IMG/VR virus record: IMGVR_UViG_3300012017_001157 | Location: 1 to 64,000 of that record | Reading direction: 5' to 3' (one strand) | Source of the DNA: a virus | DNA length: 64,000 nt | Part shown: one piece after another, positions 17,131-25,066 of the stretch | Layout of the letters: the number at the start of each line of letters is the position of its first letter | Position numbering within the stretch: position 1 is the first letter of the stretch | Notes under the pieces: model-generated | Databases searched by the model: none | Told to the model about the DNA's origin: nothing | Seen by the model: only the letters and a program-made list of their open reading frames with translations | Translations under genes and position numbers: made by a program

Positions 17131-17664
17131 ATGGGAAAACCAGGAAGAAAGCCACAGGCCCAAATTGACGCTCTGCGGGAGAAGATCACGCAGTTGCTTC
17201 TTAATGGCGTCCCGACTGCCCAAATAGCCACCGCTACCGACCTTTCGGTACACACTGTTCGCGAGCACATTCGCAACATCCGAAAGAAGTGGGCCGAGGA
17301 TCAGCCCGATCAGATACTTACCAGGGCGGAACTCGTCCAGAGGGCAAGAATGATCGGCCAGCAGGCAGCAATCGGGGCCTCAAAGGCAAGGGGCTCAGCC
17401 ATGGAAGTTCAATACCTTAAGATACAAATTGAAATACTAGACAAGGTTGCTAAACTGACAGGAGCTTATGCTCCAGTAAGACAAGAGGTCACAGGAGCCG
17501 ATGGCTCTGCTATTGAGATCTCAAGGTCTCCTCATGAAATTGATAGCCTTACAGCAAATGAACTTTCGGCAAGACTGAAAGTTTGGGCAGAGGATTTGGA
17601 GAACAATGTCGGAAACGAAGAAGCGCAAGCAAAGCAAGTCGAAAGCAGCCAACCCGCCGAGTAA
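17131..17664 (+). CDS. terS: Terminase small subunit
   Basis: From ATG 17131 the product is 177 residues and opens with a basic MGKPGRKPQ segment followed by a helix-turn-helix (VPTAQIATATDLSVHTVREHI), the usual DNA-recognition domain of small terminases. The rest is helical. A longer frame from GTG 17065 would include promoter sequence and is rejected. The gene overlaps the large subunit by 59 bp, which fixes its identity. Confidence 0.8.
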   Translation: MGKPGRKPQAQIDALREKITQLLLNGVPTAQIATATDLSVHTVREHIRNIRKKWAEDQPDQILTRAELVQRARMIGQQAAIGASKARGSAMEVQYLKIQIEILDKVAKLTGAYAPVRQEVTGADGSAIEISRSPHEIDSLTANELSARLKVWAEDLENNVGNEEAQAKQVESSQPAE

Positions 17665-19075
17665 TGAGCAGTATCGGGAATGGCTTCGCGGTCAAGCGAC
17701 TAAATCCGATGCGGCATTTGCGGAATATGTAAGCGGCCTTATTTTCCCTCGCCACCTAAGGGAAATGGAACAGTTCCTTAACGCCCGTGAGCGAGCTTTG
17801 GTTTTGATGCCACGAGGCCACGCAAAGACTACAATGCTTATTCACAGAACCGCAAGAATGATTGGGCTAACCGAAGGAAAGATTCGAATTGGCGTAGTCA
17901 CTTCAGTGCTCTCTGACGCCCTTGCTCGATCAAGGGCAATTAAAACAATTATTGAGTCTTCTGCTTTTGCGGAGATTTTTCCCTGGGCAAGAAGCGGGGT
18001 TGCTGGCGGAAAGTGGACAGACGAAGTTTGGAATATCAAGGGTGTAAATCTTGGAAAAGATGCAACCTGTTTTGCTGACGGCCTGACATCTATCAAGCCA
18101 GGACCGCGACTCGACCTGCTCATTGCGGACGACATCGTGGGCCTCCGGGAAAACGCGACTCCAACTCAACGCACTAAAGCAAGTGAGACCTACTGGCAGG
18201 TAATTGATCCAATGCTCGTGCCGGGTGCAACAAGGTGGTACATCGGAACAAGGTGGCATGAGGACGACTTTTACGCCGAGCTTGAAAGCAAGGGGATTCC
18301 AACCTATCTACGACGTTCGCTTGAAGAATCAGGGCCGCTATGGCCAGAGATGTACACCGTTGCTGACCTTGAGCAGAAAAGAGAAGAGCTAGGAACCCCA
18401 ATTTTTAACTTGCAATATCAAAACGACGTCACTTCGATGGGTGGAAACATCTTTAGGTATGAGTACTTCAAGTATGTTGATCAAATCCCTCCTGGGGCAA
18501 GAAGGGTTGGGGTCGACCTCGCAGCATCGGAACGGGAACGATCTGACTACACTGCCGCCGTTGAGGTTCTTGAGGACGAGGAGCACAATCTTTACGTTCT
18601 TGGCGCATATAGAACCAGAATCCAGCAAGGTCATCAAAAATGGCTAACTGGCATCGAGAAGGACGGGACACTTATCGACGACCCAAGCAGTCCGCGTCTT
18701 CTTTGGCCAGCCAGATATGTTGGGCTTAAGGGGCAGAAAGACGTGTGGGGCGAAGAGCCAAGAAGGATCACCGAAATCAACATTGAGGCAGTTCAGTACC
18801 AGTCAACGTTTGTCAGAGAAATGGTCACTGAGACCAGGCTTCCGGCCAGGGGTGTTCGCCCAGAACGAGACAAGGTATTTAGATCGAGATCTCTTGCGGC
18901 ACGATACGAGGCCGGAAAGGTGTTTCACCTAAAGGGCGGCCCCGGGATCAGGCAGCTTGAGTCCGAAATGATGTCGTTCCCAAACAGCGAGCACGATGAC
19001 CTTGTTGACGCCCTTGTGTACGCTGCTGACGTTGGGAACTCTGGCTTCTACTTTACCTCTGCAAAAAGAGGCTAA
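17606..19075 (+). CDS. terL: Terminase large subunit
   Basis: The 489-residue packaging motor has a Walker A variant PRGHAKT (69-75), Walker B LLIADD (171-176), coupling region GTRWHEDD, and a RNase H-like nuclease with D304 (VGVDLAASE), E394 and the C-terminal HDDLVDALVYA (463-473). It pumps DNA into the prohead and cuts concatemers. The start ATG at 17606 sits inside terS with a GGAGA site. Length is normal for the family. Confidence 0.95.
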   Translation: MSETKKRKQSKSKAANPPSNEQYREWLRGQATKSDAAFAEYVSGLIFPRHLREMEQFLNARERALVLMPRGHAKTTMLIHRTARMIGLTEGKIRIGVVTSVLSDALARSRAIKTIIESSAFAEIFPWARSGVAGGKWTDEVWNIKGVNLGKDATCFADGLTSIKPGPRLDLLIADDIVGLRENATPTQRTKASETYWQVIDPMLVPGATRWYIGTRWHEDDFYAELESKGIPTYLRRSLEESGPLWPEMYTVADLEQKREELGTPIFNLQYQNDVTSMGGNIFRYEYFKYVDQIPPGARRVGVDLAASERERSDYTAAVEVLEDEEHNLYVLGAYRTRIQQGHQKWLTGIEKDGTLIDDPSSPRLLWPARYVGLKGQKDVWGEEPRRITEINIEAVQYQSTFVREMVTETRLPARGVRPERDKVFRSRSLAARYEAGKVFHLKGGPGIRQLESEMMSFPNSEHDDLVDALVYAADVGNSGFYFTSAKRG

Positions 19076-19704
19076 ATATTACGATCAAGAATGATATTTT
19101 CTTGATTCAGTAAAGCAACAGAAAATCCGTAAGGCTCGTAGTGGGCAACAATTTCAGGAACTCTACCGTCATGCTCAATGCACATCATTTCAGTCATAAA
19201 CTCATCTGGGTTTACCTGCATTGAAAGGTCGGAGGATGTGCCTTCAACGTCTATCGAGATAAACTCGATAACAGGCCTTTTTGATTTTGCAAGATCAAGG
19301 GCTTCCCTCATTGTAATAACAGGAACATATATTTCAGAAAATTCAGCCCTTACATTTGGTATGCTTTCTACATAGTCTTTCCACTTTTCGTAGTTTTCCG
19401 TTTCCATTGTTGAAACTCCGGAATTTGGAGATTCCCACATCAAGCGTACTCTTTCGGTGGCGTTTTTGTCGCCAGTAATCATCGCATTAACAAGGGTCAT
19501 ATTTGGGTCGCCCCTATAGAGGTCGAAAAGCCTTGAAAAAGAGAAGGAAGATCCGTCAACTAAGATACCTGACCATCCAAGCTCAGCCAGCCTTCTGGTG
19601 TTGCTGAGGTTCAATCCGTCGTAAGCCCCAACGTCTAAAAACGACCCCGTCCTGCCACTAAACTTGGCAATAATGATCTCTTCTTCATTGTTCTGCGAAT
19701 ACAT
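19072..19704 (-). CDS. FkbM-family methyltransferase
   Basis: From ATG 19704 the protein has 210 residues. Its SAM-binding motif is DVGAYDG (24-30), followed by NTRRLAELGWSGILVDGS and the late FISIDVEG strand, which is the FkbM O-methyltransferase pattern. Sugar hydroxyls are the usual targets, so it may modify the glycans made by the phage transferases. It is convergent with terL (4 bp overlap). The frame continues upstream to 20010 but that part lies inside the next gene. Confidence 0.8.
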   Translation of the reverse strand: MYSQNNEEEIIIAKFSGRTGSFLDVGAYDGLNLSNTRRLAELGWSGILVDGSSFSFSRLFDLYRGDPNMTLVNAMITGDKNATERVRLMWESPNSGVSTMETENYEKWKDYVESIPNVRAEFSEIYVPVITMREALDLAKSKRPVIEFISIDVEGTSSDLSMQVNPDEFMTEMMCIEHDGRVPEIVAHYEPYGFSVALLNQENIILDRNI

Positions 19705-19705
19705 G

Positions 19706-20080
19706 TTACTCAGTGTATCTCCAAATAGTTTCCTTGCGGCACTTAAGGCATCCAAAAAAAACCATTTTCTCAGAAAGGCTCGACCTTGACTGCTCTTTTG
19801 GGATCTCCTTTGTTCTTTCTCCACACCTGGAGCAAGACCACATGCCGGGAAGCCTAAATTCGTTCCCAACAAGCCTGTACTGCCAGACGTCACGATCCTT
19901 GTTGGGGTGCCTTCTGTTCTCAATCTTGTGGCCCTCTTCGCGGAGCTCTCGAAGGCGCTTAAGACCCTCACTTCCCCCAACCTCAGGGCTGGCAATCCTT
20001 GGGCCGTCAATCCATACGTTAATGTTTTTCATAAGCAGATCAAGCACTGCGTCTTTTCTAGTCATTTTGTTCTTATTCAT
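19706..20080 (-). CDS. Winged-helix protein with C-terminal zinc ribbon
   Basis: Residues 8-70 form a winged helix (DAVLDLLMKN..IDGPRIASPEVGGSEGLKRLRELREEG..WQYRL). The C-terminal half carries CSRC and CLKC, a probable zinc ribbon. It is likely a DNA-binding regulator. It has a good GGGAGG site and its own promoter (20124-20153). Confidence 0.7.
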   Translation of the reverse strand: MNKNKMTRKDAVLDLLMKNINVWIDGPRIASPEVGGSEGLKRLRELREEGHKIENRRHPNKDRDVWQYRLVGNEFRLPGMWSCSRCGERTKEIPKEQSRSSLSEKMVFFGCLKCRKETIWRYTE

Positions 20081-20123
20081 GCCTCAATACCTCCCTGTAT
20101 GATACGCCAGTGTAGGCGCAAGG

Positions 20124-20153
20124 ATGATACAAGCAACGCATAGGTTTTGTCAA
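20124..20153 (-). promoter_or_regulatory. Sigma70-like promoter, minus strand
   Basis: On the minus strand TTGACA (20153-20148), an 18 bp spacer and TATCAT (20129-20124) precede the winged-helix gene by about 45 bp. The 18 bp spacing matches the promoters of the plus-strand cassette array further right. Confidence 0.6.
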
Positions 20154-20165
20154 TGCCGGAGAAAC

Positions 20166-20828
20166 TCAACGATTTGCCCTTGATCCTGCTTCCAATATGC
20201 CTGGAATATCACCGAAAATCTCTGGGAAATGCGGCATCAATTGGGTCCAAATCATTTTGCCTATTTCTTGGGCTTCTGGCTGAGCGGATGAGTGCATCCT
20301 GAGCATGAGAATGTGCCTCCACTCCCTTAAATTTGATTTCATAATAAGCCTTGTTCTGGTTGCGTTTGGAAGCACATACCGGGCAAACTGACTTTTCACC
20401 CCCGCAGCCCGAAGGGTCCTGTATGCGGCCAGGGAGGCCTCAGTTGACTCCCGAAAGACCCCTGCAAGTTCTTCATTAGCTTCAACCTCGGGGGGCATGA
20501 AAAAGAGGGCTTCTGGGGTCTCTTCATCGTACTTTACGTACCTTTGACTTTCTTGCTGGAATGAAGCAAGTCGATGGCGGACAAGCTCGTGGCTAACCAC
20601 CCTAGAGCACTCAATTGCGAAGGTTGCGTCAACCATTTCAATCATTGACTGATGCCCGGACTCTATCCAGCGCCTAATGATATCCCTGTCACCCATCTTT
20701 TCAAGGGATTTTCTGCCGTAGTCAACTCTTCCGGCGTACTCAATCAGGTCAAGGGGGGACTCAAAGGCAAGATCCTGGTCACTGCTCCAGGGCTTCGTCA
20801 TTGAGATCAATTTTACCGACGGTTTCAT
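20166..20828 (-). CDS. thyX: Flavin-dependent thymidylate synthase ThyX
   Basis: The 220-residue enzyme makes dTMP from dUMP using FAD, NADPH and methylene-tetrahydrofolate. The diagnostic ThyX motif RHRLASFQQES is at residues 84-94, followed by QRY. SGHQSMIE near residue 58 and the C-terminal LPNATRTRLIMKSNLREW also match. A GGAGG site before ATG 20828 fixes the start, although the upstream gene overlaps by 50 bp. Phage copies raise thymidylate supply during replication. Confidence 0.95.
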   Translation of the reverse strand: MKPSVKLISMTKPWSSDQDLAFESPLDLIEYAGRVDYGRKSLEKMGDRDIIRRWIESGHQSMIEMVDATFAIECSRVVSHELVRHRLASFQQESQRYVKYDEETPEALFFMPPEVEANEELAGVFRESTEASLAAYRTLRAAGVKSQFARYVLPNATRTRLIMKSNLREWRHILMLRMHSSAQPEAQEIGKMIWTQLMPHFPEIFGDIPGILEAGSRANR

Positions 20829-21000
20829 GCTCCTCCTTTTTTATTTCCTCCATAATGATTTTTATTGACCTGTCAAGGCCTAGCAGATATGCCAGCCTGC
20901 TTACCGAGTCAACTTTTCCAGGGATCTCTTTAGACTCTTCGGTCAGGGCTGCAACAATCAGCCTAGTGATTCTTCTTACGGATTTTCTAGCTGCGCTCAA
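20779..21000 (-). CDS. Hypothetical small helical protein
   Basis: The 73-residue basic-then-acidic helical protein starts at TTG 21000, inside the end of the upstream gene, and overlaps thyX by 50 bp. No family was recognised. Its place in a tight run of overlapping genes supports translation. Confidence 0.5.
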   Translation of the reverse strand: MSAARKSVRRITRLIVAALTEESKEIPGKVDSVSRLAYLLGLDRSIKIIMEEIKKEEHETVGKIDLNDEALEQ

Positions 21001-21388
21001 TTTCCATACCCCTCACAAAGGCCTTGAGCTCCTTGTTCACTCGGTCCGTTGCGTCTGGAAGGGTCATCGCCGCCGCAAGGACCTGATTGCTTTCACCCCT
21101 GACTGAAAACCTAATATCAAACGTCCACACACCATACCCATCAGACGGGGAAAAGTACTTTATTGTCACTTTTTCTTTGTCCTCTTCTACGCCGTAAATT
21201 CCAATGATATTGGCAACCGACTGATAGATTTGTTGAACTGCAAAGTCGGTTTGATCTTCAGCGTTTTTCTTTTTTACGCTGCGGACCGTTGCAAAAAACG
21301 CGGCCTCATAAAAACTCTTGGATTCCTGACTGCTTGTCTCTGCCCAAACAAGAGGGATCTCTTCGTGCTCCATATCTGGATCATACAT
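20987..21388 (-). CDS. Hypothetical protein
   Basis: This 133-residue protein has a mixed alpha/beta pattern with a central IIGIYGVEEDKEKVTIKYF strand-rich part. No motif or family was recognised. It sits between the mini-gene 21410-21589 and the small helical gene in the thyX operon. Confidence 0.6.
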   Translation of the reverse strand: MYDPDMEHEEIPLVWAETSSQESKSFYEAAFFATVRSVKKKNAEDQTDFAVQQIYQSVANIIGIYGVEEDKEKVTIKYFSPSDGYGVWTFDIRFSVRGESNQVLAAAMTLPDATDRVNKELKAFVRGMEIERS

Positions 21389-21409
21389 CCGATATGGGAA
21401 TTTTCTAGA

Positions 21410-21589
21410 TTATTGAAGGCTGCTTATGACTTCGCGGCAAGTTTCGATGACCCTGTCAAGGTCTTTTCCGTTTGCGCTGCCTGCAATCCTTTTTTCTCGC
21501 TTGTCCCAAATGACGGCAATCCACTCTTGGCCGTGCTTGCCAAGGTGGATAATTTCATGTCTTGACTTTGGGTCATTTGCATCTGCCAT
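21410..21589 (-). CDS. Small protein encoded out of frame within the Nmad1 gene
   Basis: A 59-residue frame starts at ATG 21589 behind GAGGAG and ends at TAA 21410. It looks like a genuine folded mini-protein (HEIIHLGKHGQEWIAVIWDK, then DLDRVIETCREVISS). It overlaps the 3' end of the Nmad1-like gene by 166 bp in another frame. Its natural composition and ribosome site make it at least as credible as the overlapping tail of that gene. Confidence 0.6.
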   Translation of the reverse strand: MADANDPKSRHEIIHLGKHGQEWIAVIWDKREKRIAGSANGKDLDRVIETCREVISSLQ

Positions 21590-21924
21590 TTTGTCTTCTC
21601 CTCAAGTGGGCCGCCCCAGCAGCCCCGCTTTACCGCAATTGCGATTAGGGCATAGTTTGCAATATCAAAAAGAGCGTCCTCAAACGCCTCGTCTCGATGT
21701 TTATCGTCAATTGCGTCTAAGCGGACCTTGCCGTCGACAATGGTGCCATTCAAACTTTTCATGACTCGAGACATCTTGTCGTTGGCGACCCTGCTCAGAA
21801 CGCCATATAAGCCTAACTGTTGAATGTTTGCATTTCCATACTTGGCCTGTCTGTCAATCATAACGTTCCAGGACTCATTAAATATCTCCGCAAAGACCTC
21901 CTGGAAGGTTTTCCTGTCCCCCAT
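21424..21924 (-). CDS. Nucleotide-modification-associated domain 1 (Nmad1/DUF1599)-like protein
   Basis: From ATG 21924 (TAATG coupling) the product is 166 residues. Its N-terminal 110 residues match the Nmad1/DUF1599 pattern: RQAKYGNANIQQLGLYGVLSRVANDKMSRVM, then DDKHRDEAFEDALFDIANYALIA. This family is associated with modified-nucleotide metabolism in phages. The last 50 residues are low-complexity and overlap another gene, so they may be a fortuitous extension. Confidence 0.7.
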   Translation of the reverse strand: MGDRKTFQEVFAEIFNESWNVMIDRQAKYGNANIQQLGLYGVLSRVANDKMSRVMKSLNGTIVDGKVRLDAIDDKHRDEAFEDALFDIANYALIAIAVKRGCWGGPLEEKTKWQMQMTQSQDMKLSTLASTAKSGLPSFGTSEKKGLQAAQTEKTLTGSSKLAAKS

Positions 21925-22121
21925 TAGGCAATACCTGATGCTGCGGCAATCCACATAATTGCCGCCACATTGGCAACAAATATGGTTATTGCCACAAAAA
22001 GCGCAACGTTTCTATTTGTATCTGACTCTCTGTTGACAATTGACATGATCAGGCTTGTGTGCCAAAGCGTTGAAAATCCTAACGCTACAATGATTGGTAG
22101 CGCGAAGTCTACGATCGCCAT
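21924..22121 (-). CDS. Two-helix membrane mini-protein
   Basis: The 65-residue protein has two hydrophobic helices (about residues 5-26 and 40-62) joined by a polar NRESDTNRN loop. This is a class II holin-like or general small membrane topology. It starts after an AAGGAG site at ATG 22121. Confidence 0.65.
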   Translation of the reverse strand: MAIVDFALPIIVALGFSTLWHTSLIMSIVNRESDTNRNVALFVAITIFVANVAAIMWIAAASGIA

Positions 22122-22122
22122 T

Positions 22123-22293
22123 TTAAATCTCCTTTTTTTGTTTCATTACCATTGGGAGGCATTCCTTGCAGACGCTTCTGTTTTGGAACCCATTACCCCT
22201 GTCCATACCAAGGCTAATAATCTCAAGCTTCCTCATCTTGCAAATATCGCAAAGACGAAGACGCTCTTTATCCACCCTATGCCCTCTTAGCAT
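22123..22293 (-). CDS. Two-CxxC zinc-ribbon mini-protein
   Basis: The 56-residue protein has LCDICKMRK and VCKECLPMV, two CxxC knuckles about 25 residues apart, as in treble-clef or ribbon zinc proteins. It ends two bases before the membrane mini-gene begins. No function is known. Confidence 0.65.
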   Translation of the reverse strand: MLRGHRVDKERLRLCDICKMRKLEIISLGMDRGNGFQNRSVCKECLPMVMKQKKEI

Positions 22294-22471
22294 GTTGCTT
22301 GCAAGTATAGCGCCTCACATCGGTTTTTGCAAACCCGTGAAAGGTAATCTCTCGGTACGCCCAGATATCGTTGGACATAAGGGATCGACCGCACTCGTAG
22401 CAAGTCTTGCTCGTAAGCAAAACTCTTGGGGGCGGTCCCGATTGCTTCTTTACTGCTGTTTTTGCTGCCAT
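22277..22471 (-). CDS. Small zinc-finger-like protein
   Basis: The 64-residue basic protein carries CYECGRSL and a later CKQH, enough for a CCCH zinc site. It overlaps the next gene by 17 bp. Function is unknown; nucleic-acid binding is possible. Confidence 0.6.
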   Translation of the reverse strand: MAAKTAVKKQSGPPPRVLLTSKTCYECGRSLMSNDIWAYREITFHGFAKTDVRRYTCKQHAKRA

Positions 22472-22509
22472 CTCAATAGGTTATCACATGCAAAAACAAA
22501 AAAGCTTGT

Positions 22510-22629
22510 TCAGAAATTCTGATGGTGTAGAGTCTTTTGTGCGGCGGCTTCCATGCCCCGCCGCTGGGGCTTGTGCCCCTTGGCCGCTCTGGTGGTTTCC
22601 TCCTTTTCCACCAGGGCGGCCCTTTTCAC
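22510..22629 (-). CDS. Possible basic mini-protein coupled to ParB-like gene
   Basis: A 39-residue basic frame starts at GTG 22629 overlapping the ParB-like stop in GTGA. A strong 14-bp-arm hairpin (22565-22622, stem GGCCGCC..GGTGG) lies in its 5' half and could instead be an RNA structure following the ParB-like gene. Coding is uncertain. Confidence 0.35.
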   Translation of the reverse strand: MKRAALVEKEETTRAAKGHKPQRRGMEAAAQKTLHHQNF

Positions 22630-23294
22630 TCCGGAACGTCTTTCCCCTCAATCAACCAGAGGAAGAATCCAGTAGCGGTTCCTTTCTTTTCGACATACCT
22701 CCTGTAGGCATTCACCAACGGCTCCGCCTCTTGTCGCTCAAGCCTCAACTCAATGCCACCAATCTTTACAATCATCGACATATTTGGGTCCAGCTGCGGC
22801 GCGACCCTCTGGGCGATGGTGCCGTCAACCGAGTCCGTGTACTGCGTTGTGATTGCATTTGGGTCTGAAGGGATTGCAATGGTTGACGGGCGCAACATTT
22901 CGTTTTCTGGAATATCCATGTCGTCTGCATAGCCGCTTGCGATAAGGAGGTCCTGTTCGTCAAGGCTTGCAATCAACTCTTCCAAAGCTTCTTCGTCGTA
23001 GTACCCAAGGTCTTGCGTGCGGTTGTCCGCCAACGCAAACGCGGTTGCGGTTTTTTCATCGTCATCCACCCAGACAACGGCAATTTGCTTCCAGCCAAGT
23101 CGCTTAGCGGCTTCAAACGTGTGGTTTCCGGCGATGACCTCTCGCGTTGACCTGTTTGCAACAATCGGCTTTCGCTGGCCGAACTTTGCAAGCGATCGCA
23201 TTACGGCGTCAACGTTGCCCTTTCTTGGATTTTTTCCCCACGGCTTAAGTTCTTCGATTTTTGCGGCCAGCGGAATAAGGTCGTCAATGATCAC
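22626..23294 (-). CDS. ParB/Srx-fold protein A
   Basis: The 222-residue protein has the ParB-like nuclease fold: LKPWGKNPRKGNVDAVMRSLAKFGQRKPI, then VIAGNHTFEAAKRLGW (the GNH-R-motif) and FALADNRTQDLGYYDEE. Phage proteins of this type are often fused or adjacent to methyltransferases or act on nucleotides. No methylase domain is present. A second, shorter homologue lies at 28034-28552. Confidence 0.8.
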   Translation of the reverse strand: MIIDDLIPLAAKIEELKPWGKNPRKGNVDAVMRSLAKFGQRKPIVANRSTREVIAGNHTFEAAKRLGWKQIAVVWVDDDEKTATAFALADNRTQDLGYYDEEALEELIASLDEQDLLIASGYADDMDIPENEMLRPSTIAIPSDPNAITTQYTDSVDGTIAQRVAPQLDPNMSMIVKIGGIELRLERQEAEPLVNAYRRYVEKKGTATGFFLWLIEGKDVPE

Positions 23295-23664
23295 TGCTTA
23301 CTTCCTCTCTTCTTTGGACGGCAAGGCGAAGTGCGCGCATTGACTCTGCCGCGATCTCAAACGTCTTTGCCATGTTTTCTATTGACTGCAATAGATTGCT
23401 TTCTGCGTCTCTGATTTCTTTTGCGATGCGCGAGTCCCGTGAATCAATGTCATAAAAATCTCTGATAATCATTTTTCTGATTTTTGATCTTGCCGGAACG
23501 CCGAGCGACGCATAGCACCTAAGAGTTTCTGGCGTAACGCCGTATTCTTTCGCAAGCACCTTGCATGCGCTGGTGATGTCGGAAATTTCTCTTGGCGCCT
23601 TGGAAAGCAAAACCTTTTGCACCATCCACGCGTCAACTTTTGTGTTTTCCCTAATGAACTTCAT
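23284..23664 (-). CDS. Hypothetical helical protein, HTH-like
   Basis: The 126-residue helical protein includes SACKVLAKEYGVTPETLRCYASLGVPARSKIRK, which resembles a helix-turn-helix. It may be a regulator or terminase-like small subunit. The ATG lies behind AGGAG, with TATACT about 45 bp upstream acting as a plausible -10. Confidence 0.55.
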   Translation of the reverse strand: MKFIRENTKVDAWMVQKVLLSKAPREISDITSACKVLAKEYGVTPETLRCYASLGVPARSKIRKMIIRDFYDIDSRDSRIAKEIRDAESNLLQSIENMAKTFEIAAESMRALRLAVQRREEVSSDH

Positions 23665-23714
23665 GCTGCTCCTTTCGGGCCGAAATCAACGGCCAGGGCG
23701 GAAGTATACACGAA

Positions 23715-23876
23715 TCACAGGTAGTCGGAGCAGGAAGCGTAATAACCGCACCTGCAAACCAACTTACACTTGTTATCAATCAGTCTTTCGCCGCAATTTG
23801 GGCATGTTCGTATAATATCTTCCGGATCTGCCTCTTGTGTTTTTTCTTGCTCAGAGTTGTGATTTGGTCTTGACAT
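23715..23876 (-). CDS. Zinc-ribbon mini-protein (CPNCG...CRCG type)
   Basis: The 53-residue protein ends CPNCGERLIDNKCKLVCRCG and CSDY, a pattern seen in many small bacterial and phage proteins with a two-site zinc ribbon. It is the last minus-strand gene before the divergent palindrome region. Confidence 0.65.
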   Translation of the reverse strand: MSRPNHNSEQEKTQEADPEDIIRTCPNCGERLIDNKCKLVCRCGYYASCSDYL

Positions 23877-23964
23877 GGAAGGTTTCCTGTATACAATAAA
23901 ACCAGTATCTCAGGTACTAGATGGTTCTTATGGATACCAGTATACCTGGTAACAGTATTTCTTA

Positions 23965-24107
23965 GAATAACCTTGAACTTTCGGGTACAGCTATCCATAT
24001 GGTTCCTTCGGTACTACGTACCTCAGGACCCATATGGATACTGTACCCGGTTATTCCTTGTTCTTAAGAACCTTCGGTATTTCATACCTCAGGTTCTTAA
24101 GAACAAG
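23965..24107. repeat. Two back-to-back palindromes with a shared tip
   Basis: Hairpin A spans 23965-24056: outer arms GAATAACC/GGTTATTC, then CGGGTACAG/CTGTACCCG, then ATCCATATGG/CCATATGGAT. Hairpin B spans 24057-24107 with perfect 16-bp arms (24057-24072 and 24092-24107, both containing GTTCTTAAGAAC). Both tips read TTCGGTAyTwCrTACCTCA. The stems differ while the tip is conserved. The element fills the divergent intergenic region between 23876 and 24259. Candidate roles are origin, partition or transcription boundary. Confidence 0.75.
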
Positions 24108-24187
24108 TCATAACCCTTTTACCCCCTTTATCCCTACCCTTTTTCCCCCGTTGACCGATTTTAAGTGCTTTTCACAATGAGGAGGAT

Positions 24188-24216
24188 TTGACAGGGGCTA
24201 ACATATCGGCTAACTT
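24188..24216 (+). promoter_or_regulatory. Sigma70-like promoter
   Basis: TTGACA (24188-24193), 17 bp and TAACTT (24211-24216) precede the HTH gene by about 42 bp. A GGAGT site lies before its ATG. Confidence 0.5.
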
Positions 24217-24258
24217 GGCAATGGGCATGGAAGACCCCAAGCAGAAAAGGAGTACGTC

Positions 24259-24612
24259 ATGGAAAAGGAAAAAACGGTCTCTATCGCCGAAGCGGCAGAG
24301 ATTCTCGGAGTCAGCTACTCTGCAGCGGTGCAGGCATCTAGGCGCTACGGATGGGCAAAAGTTAGCGCAGGTCGTGGCCCAAAGGGTGGTCGCCCAAGGA
24401 TCATGTACAACCGATCTGAGGTTGAGAAGTATGGCGCAAATAGAAACCGCCAAACTTTCAAGTCCAAGAAGTTGGACGTAACGCTTCTTGACGCTGTTCG
24501 GGCAGCGGCTGAGACGCGAAAGCCAATCGGCAGAATTGCCAAGGAGCTGGGGGTGAGTCACTTCCTTGTTGGCAGCGCAGCATACGAGCTTGTTGCTCGC
24601 GGAAAGAAGTAA
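24259..24612 (+). CDS. HTH DNA-binding protein
   Basis: The 117-residue protein has an N-terminal excisionase-like helix-turn-helix (SIAEAAEILGVSYSAAVQASRRYGW) and a second one near the C terminus (PIGRIAKELGVSHFLVGSAAYELV). The middle is basic. It is probably a transcription or replication regulator and could bind the palindromes just upstream. Confidence 0.7.
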   Translation: MEKEKTVSIAEAAEILGVSYSAAVQASRRYGWAKVSAGRGPKGGRPRIMYNRSEVEKYGANRNRQTFKSKKLDVTLLDAVRAAAETRKPIGRIAKELGVSHFLVGSAAYELVARGKK

Positions 24613-24627
24613 GGAAAAACATTGCGC

Positions 24628-24703
24628 GCCGTCGTAGCTCAGTGGATAGAGCAAGGGACTTCTAAGCCTTTGGTCGCAGGTTCGATTCCTGTCGACGGCG
24701 CCA
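24628..24703 (+). tRNA. tRNA-Arg (anticodon UCU)
   Basis: The 76-nt gene folds into a cloverleaf. The acceptor is GCCGTCG/CGACGGC with G73 and encoded CCA. It has a D arm GCTC/GAGC, anticodon loop CTTCTAA (UCU) and T loop TTCGATT. The anticodon stem has one mismatch at its closing pair. It reads AGA and AGG codons. Confidence 0.9.
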
Positions 24704-24712
24704 TTTTTCTGG

Positions 24713-24718
24713 TATAAT
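24713..24718 (+). promoter_or_regulatory. -10 box of a leaderless gene
   Basis: TATAAT at 24713-24718 is followed by six bases and ATG 24725, with no Shine-Dalgarno site. The tRNA 3' end is 9 bp upstream, so transcription may also run through from it. Confidence 0.5.
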
Positions 24719-24724
24719 GCGAAT

Positions 24725-25066
24725 ATGAACAGGTCAATGGCCCTGGCTATTTTGCAGGGCAAGAAGGCTCAACTGACCGTTGGTGACAACTGGCGGGAAA
24801 TTGTTGACCCGAATTTCTACGTTAACTCTGGCTGGCCAAGCGATTGGGTTAACGAGTTTCACAGGAGCCATCAAGCAGAAGGTGGCGCGGTGCATGGAGT
24901 CTGGCATCTCGAGTTCCTTCGCGGTCTGTGCAAGGCTCTTGAGATAAAAACAAACCCAGAAGTTGGCGCATACTCTGAGGCGAGACACATGGCATTAAAA
25001 ATTTGGGAGAAGATATACGAAATGAAGGAGACGCAAAATGAAGCATCGAAAAAGGAAGCCAGTTAG
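24725..25066 (+). CDS. Hypothetical protein
   Basis: The 113-residue protein (DNWREIVDPNFYVNSGWPSDW, then GGAVHGVWHLEFLRGLCKAL) has no recognised family. It is apparently translated from a leaderless message. Confidence 0.55.
   Translation: MNRSMALAILQGKKAQLTVGDNWREIVDPNFYVNSGWPSDWVNEFHRSHQAEGGAVHGVWHLEFLRGLCKALEIKTNPEVGAYSEARHMALKIWEKIYEMKETQNEASKKEAS

Noticed and set aside
23780-23998. 72-codon minus frame
   Set aside because: Crosses the palindrome and lies out of frame with the clear zinc-ribbon gene 23715-23876.
24172-24762. 196-codon minus frame across the tRNA
   Set aside because: It runs antisense through a real tRNA and the HTH gene; many cysteines and prolines of no pattern.
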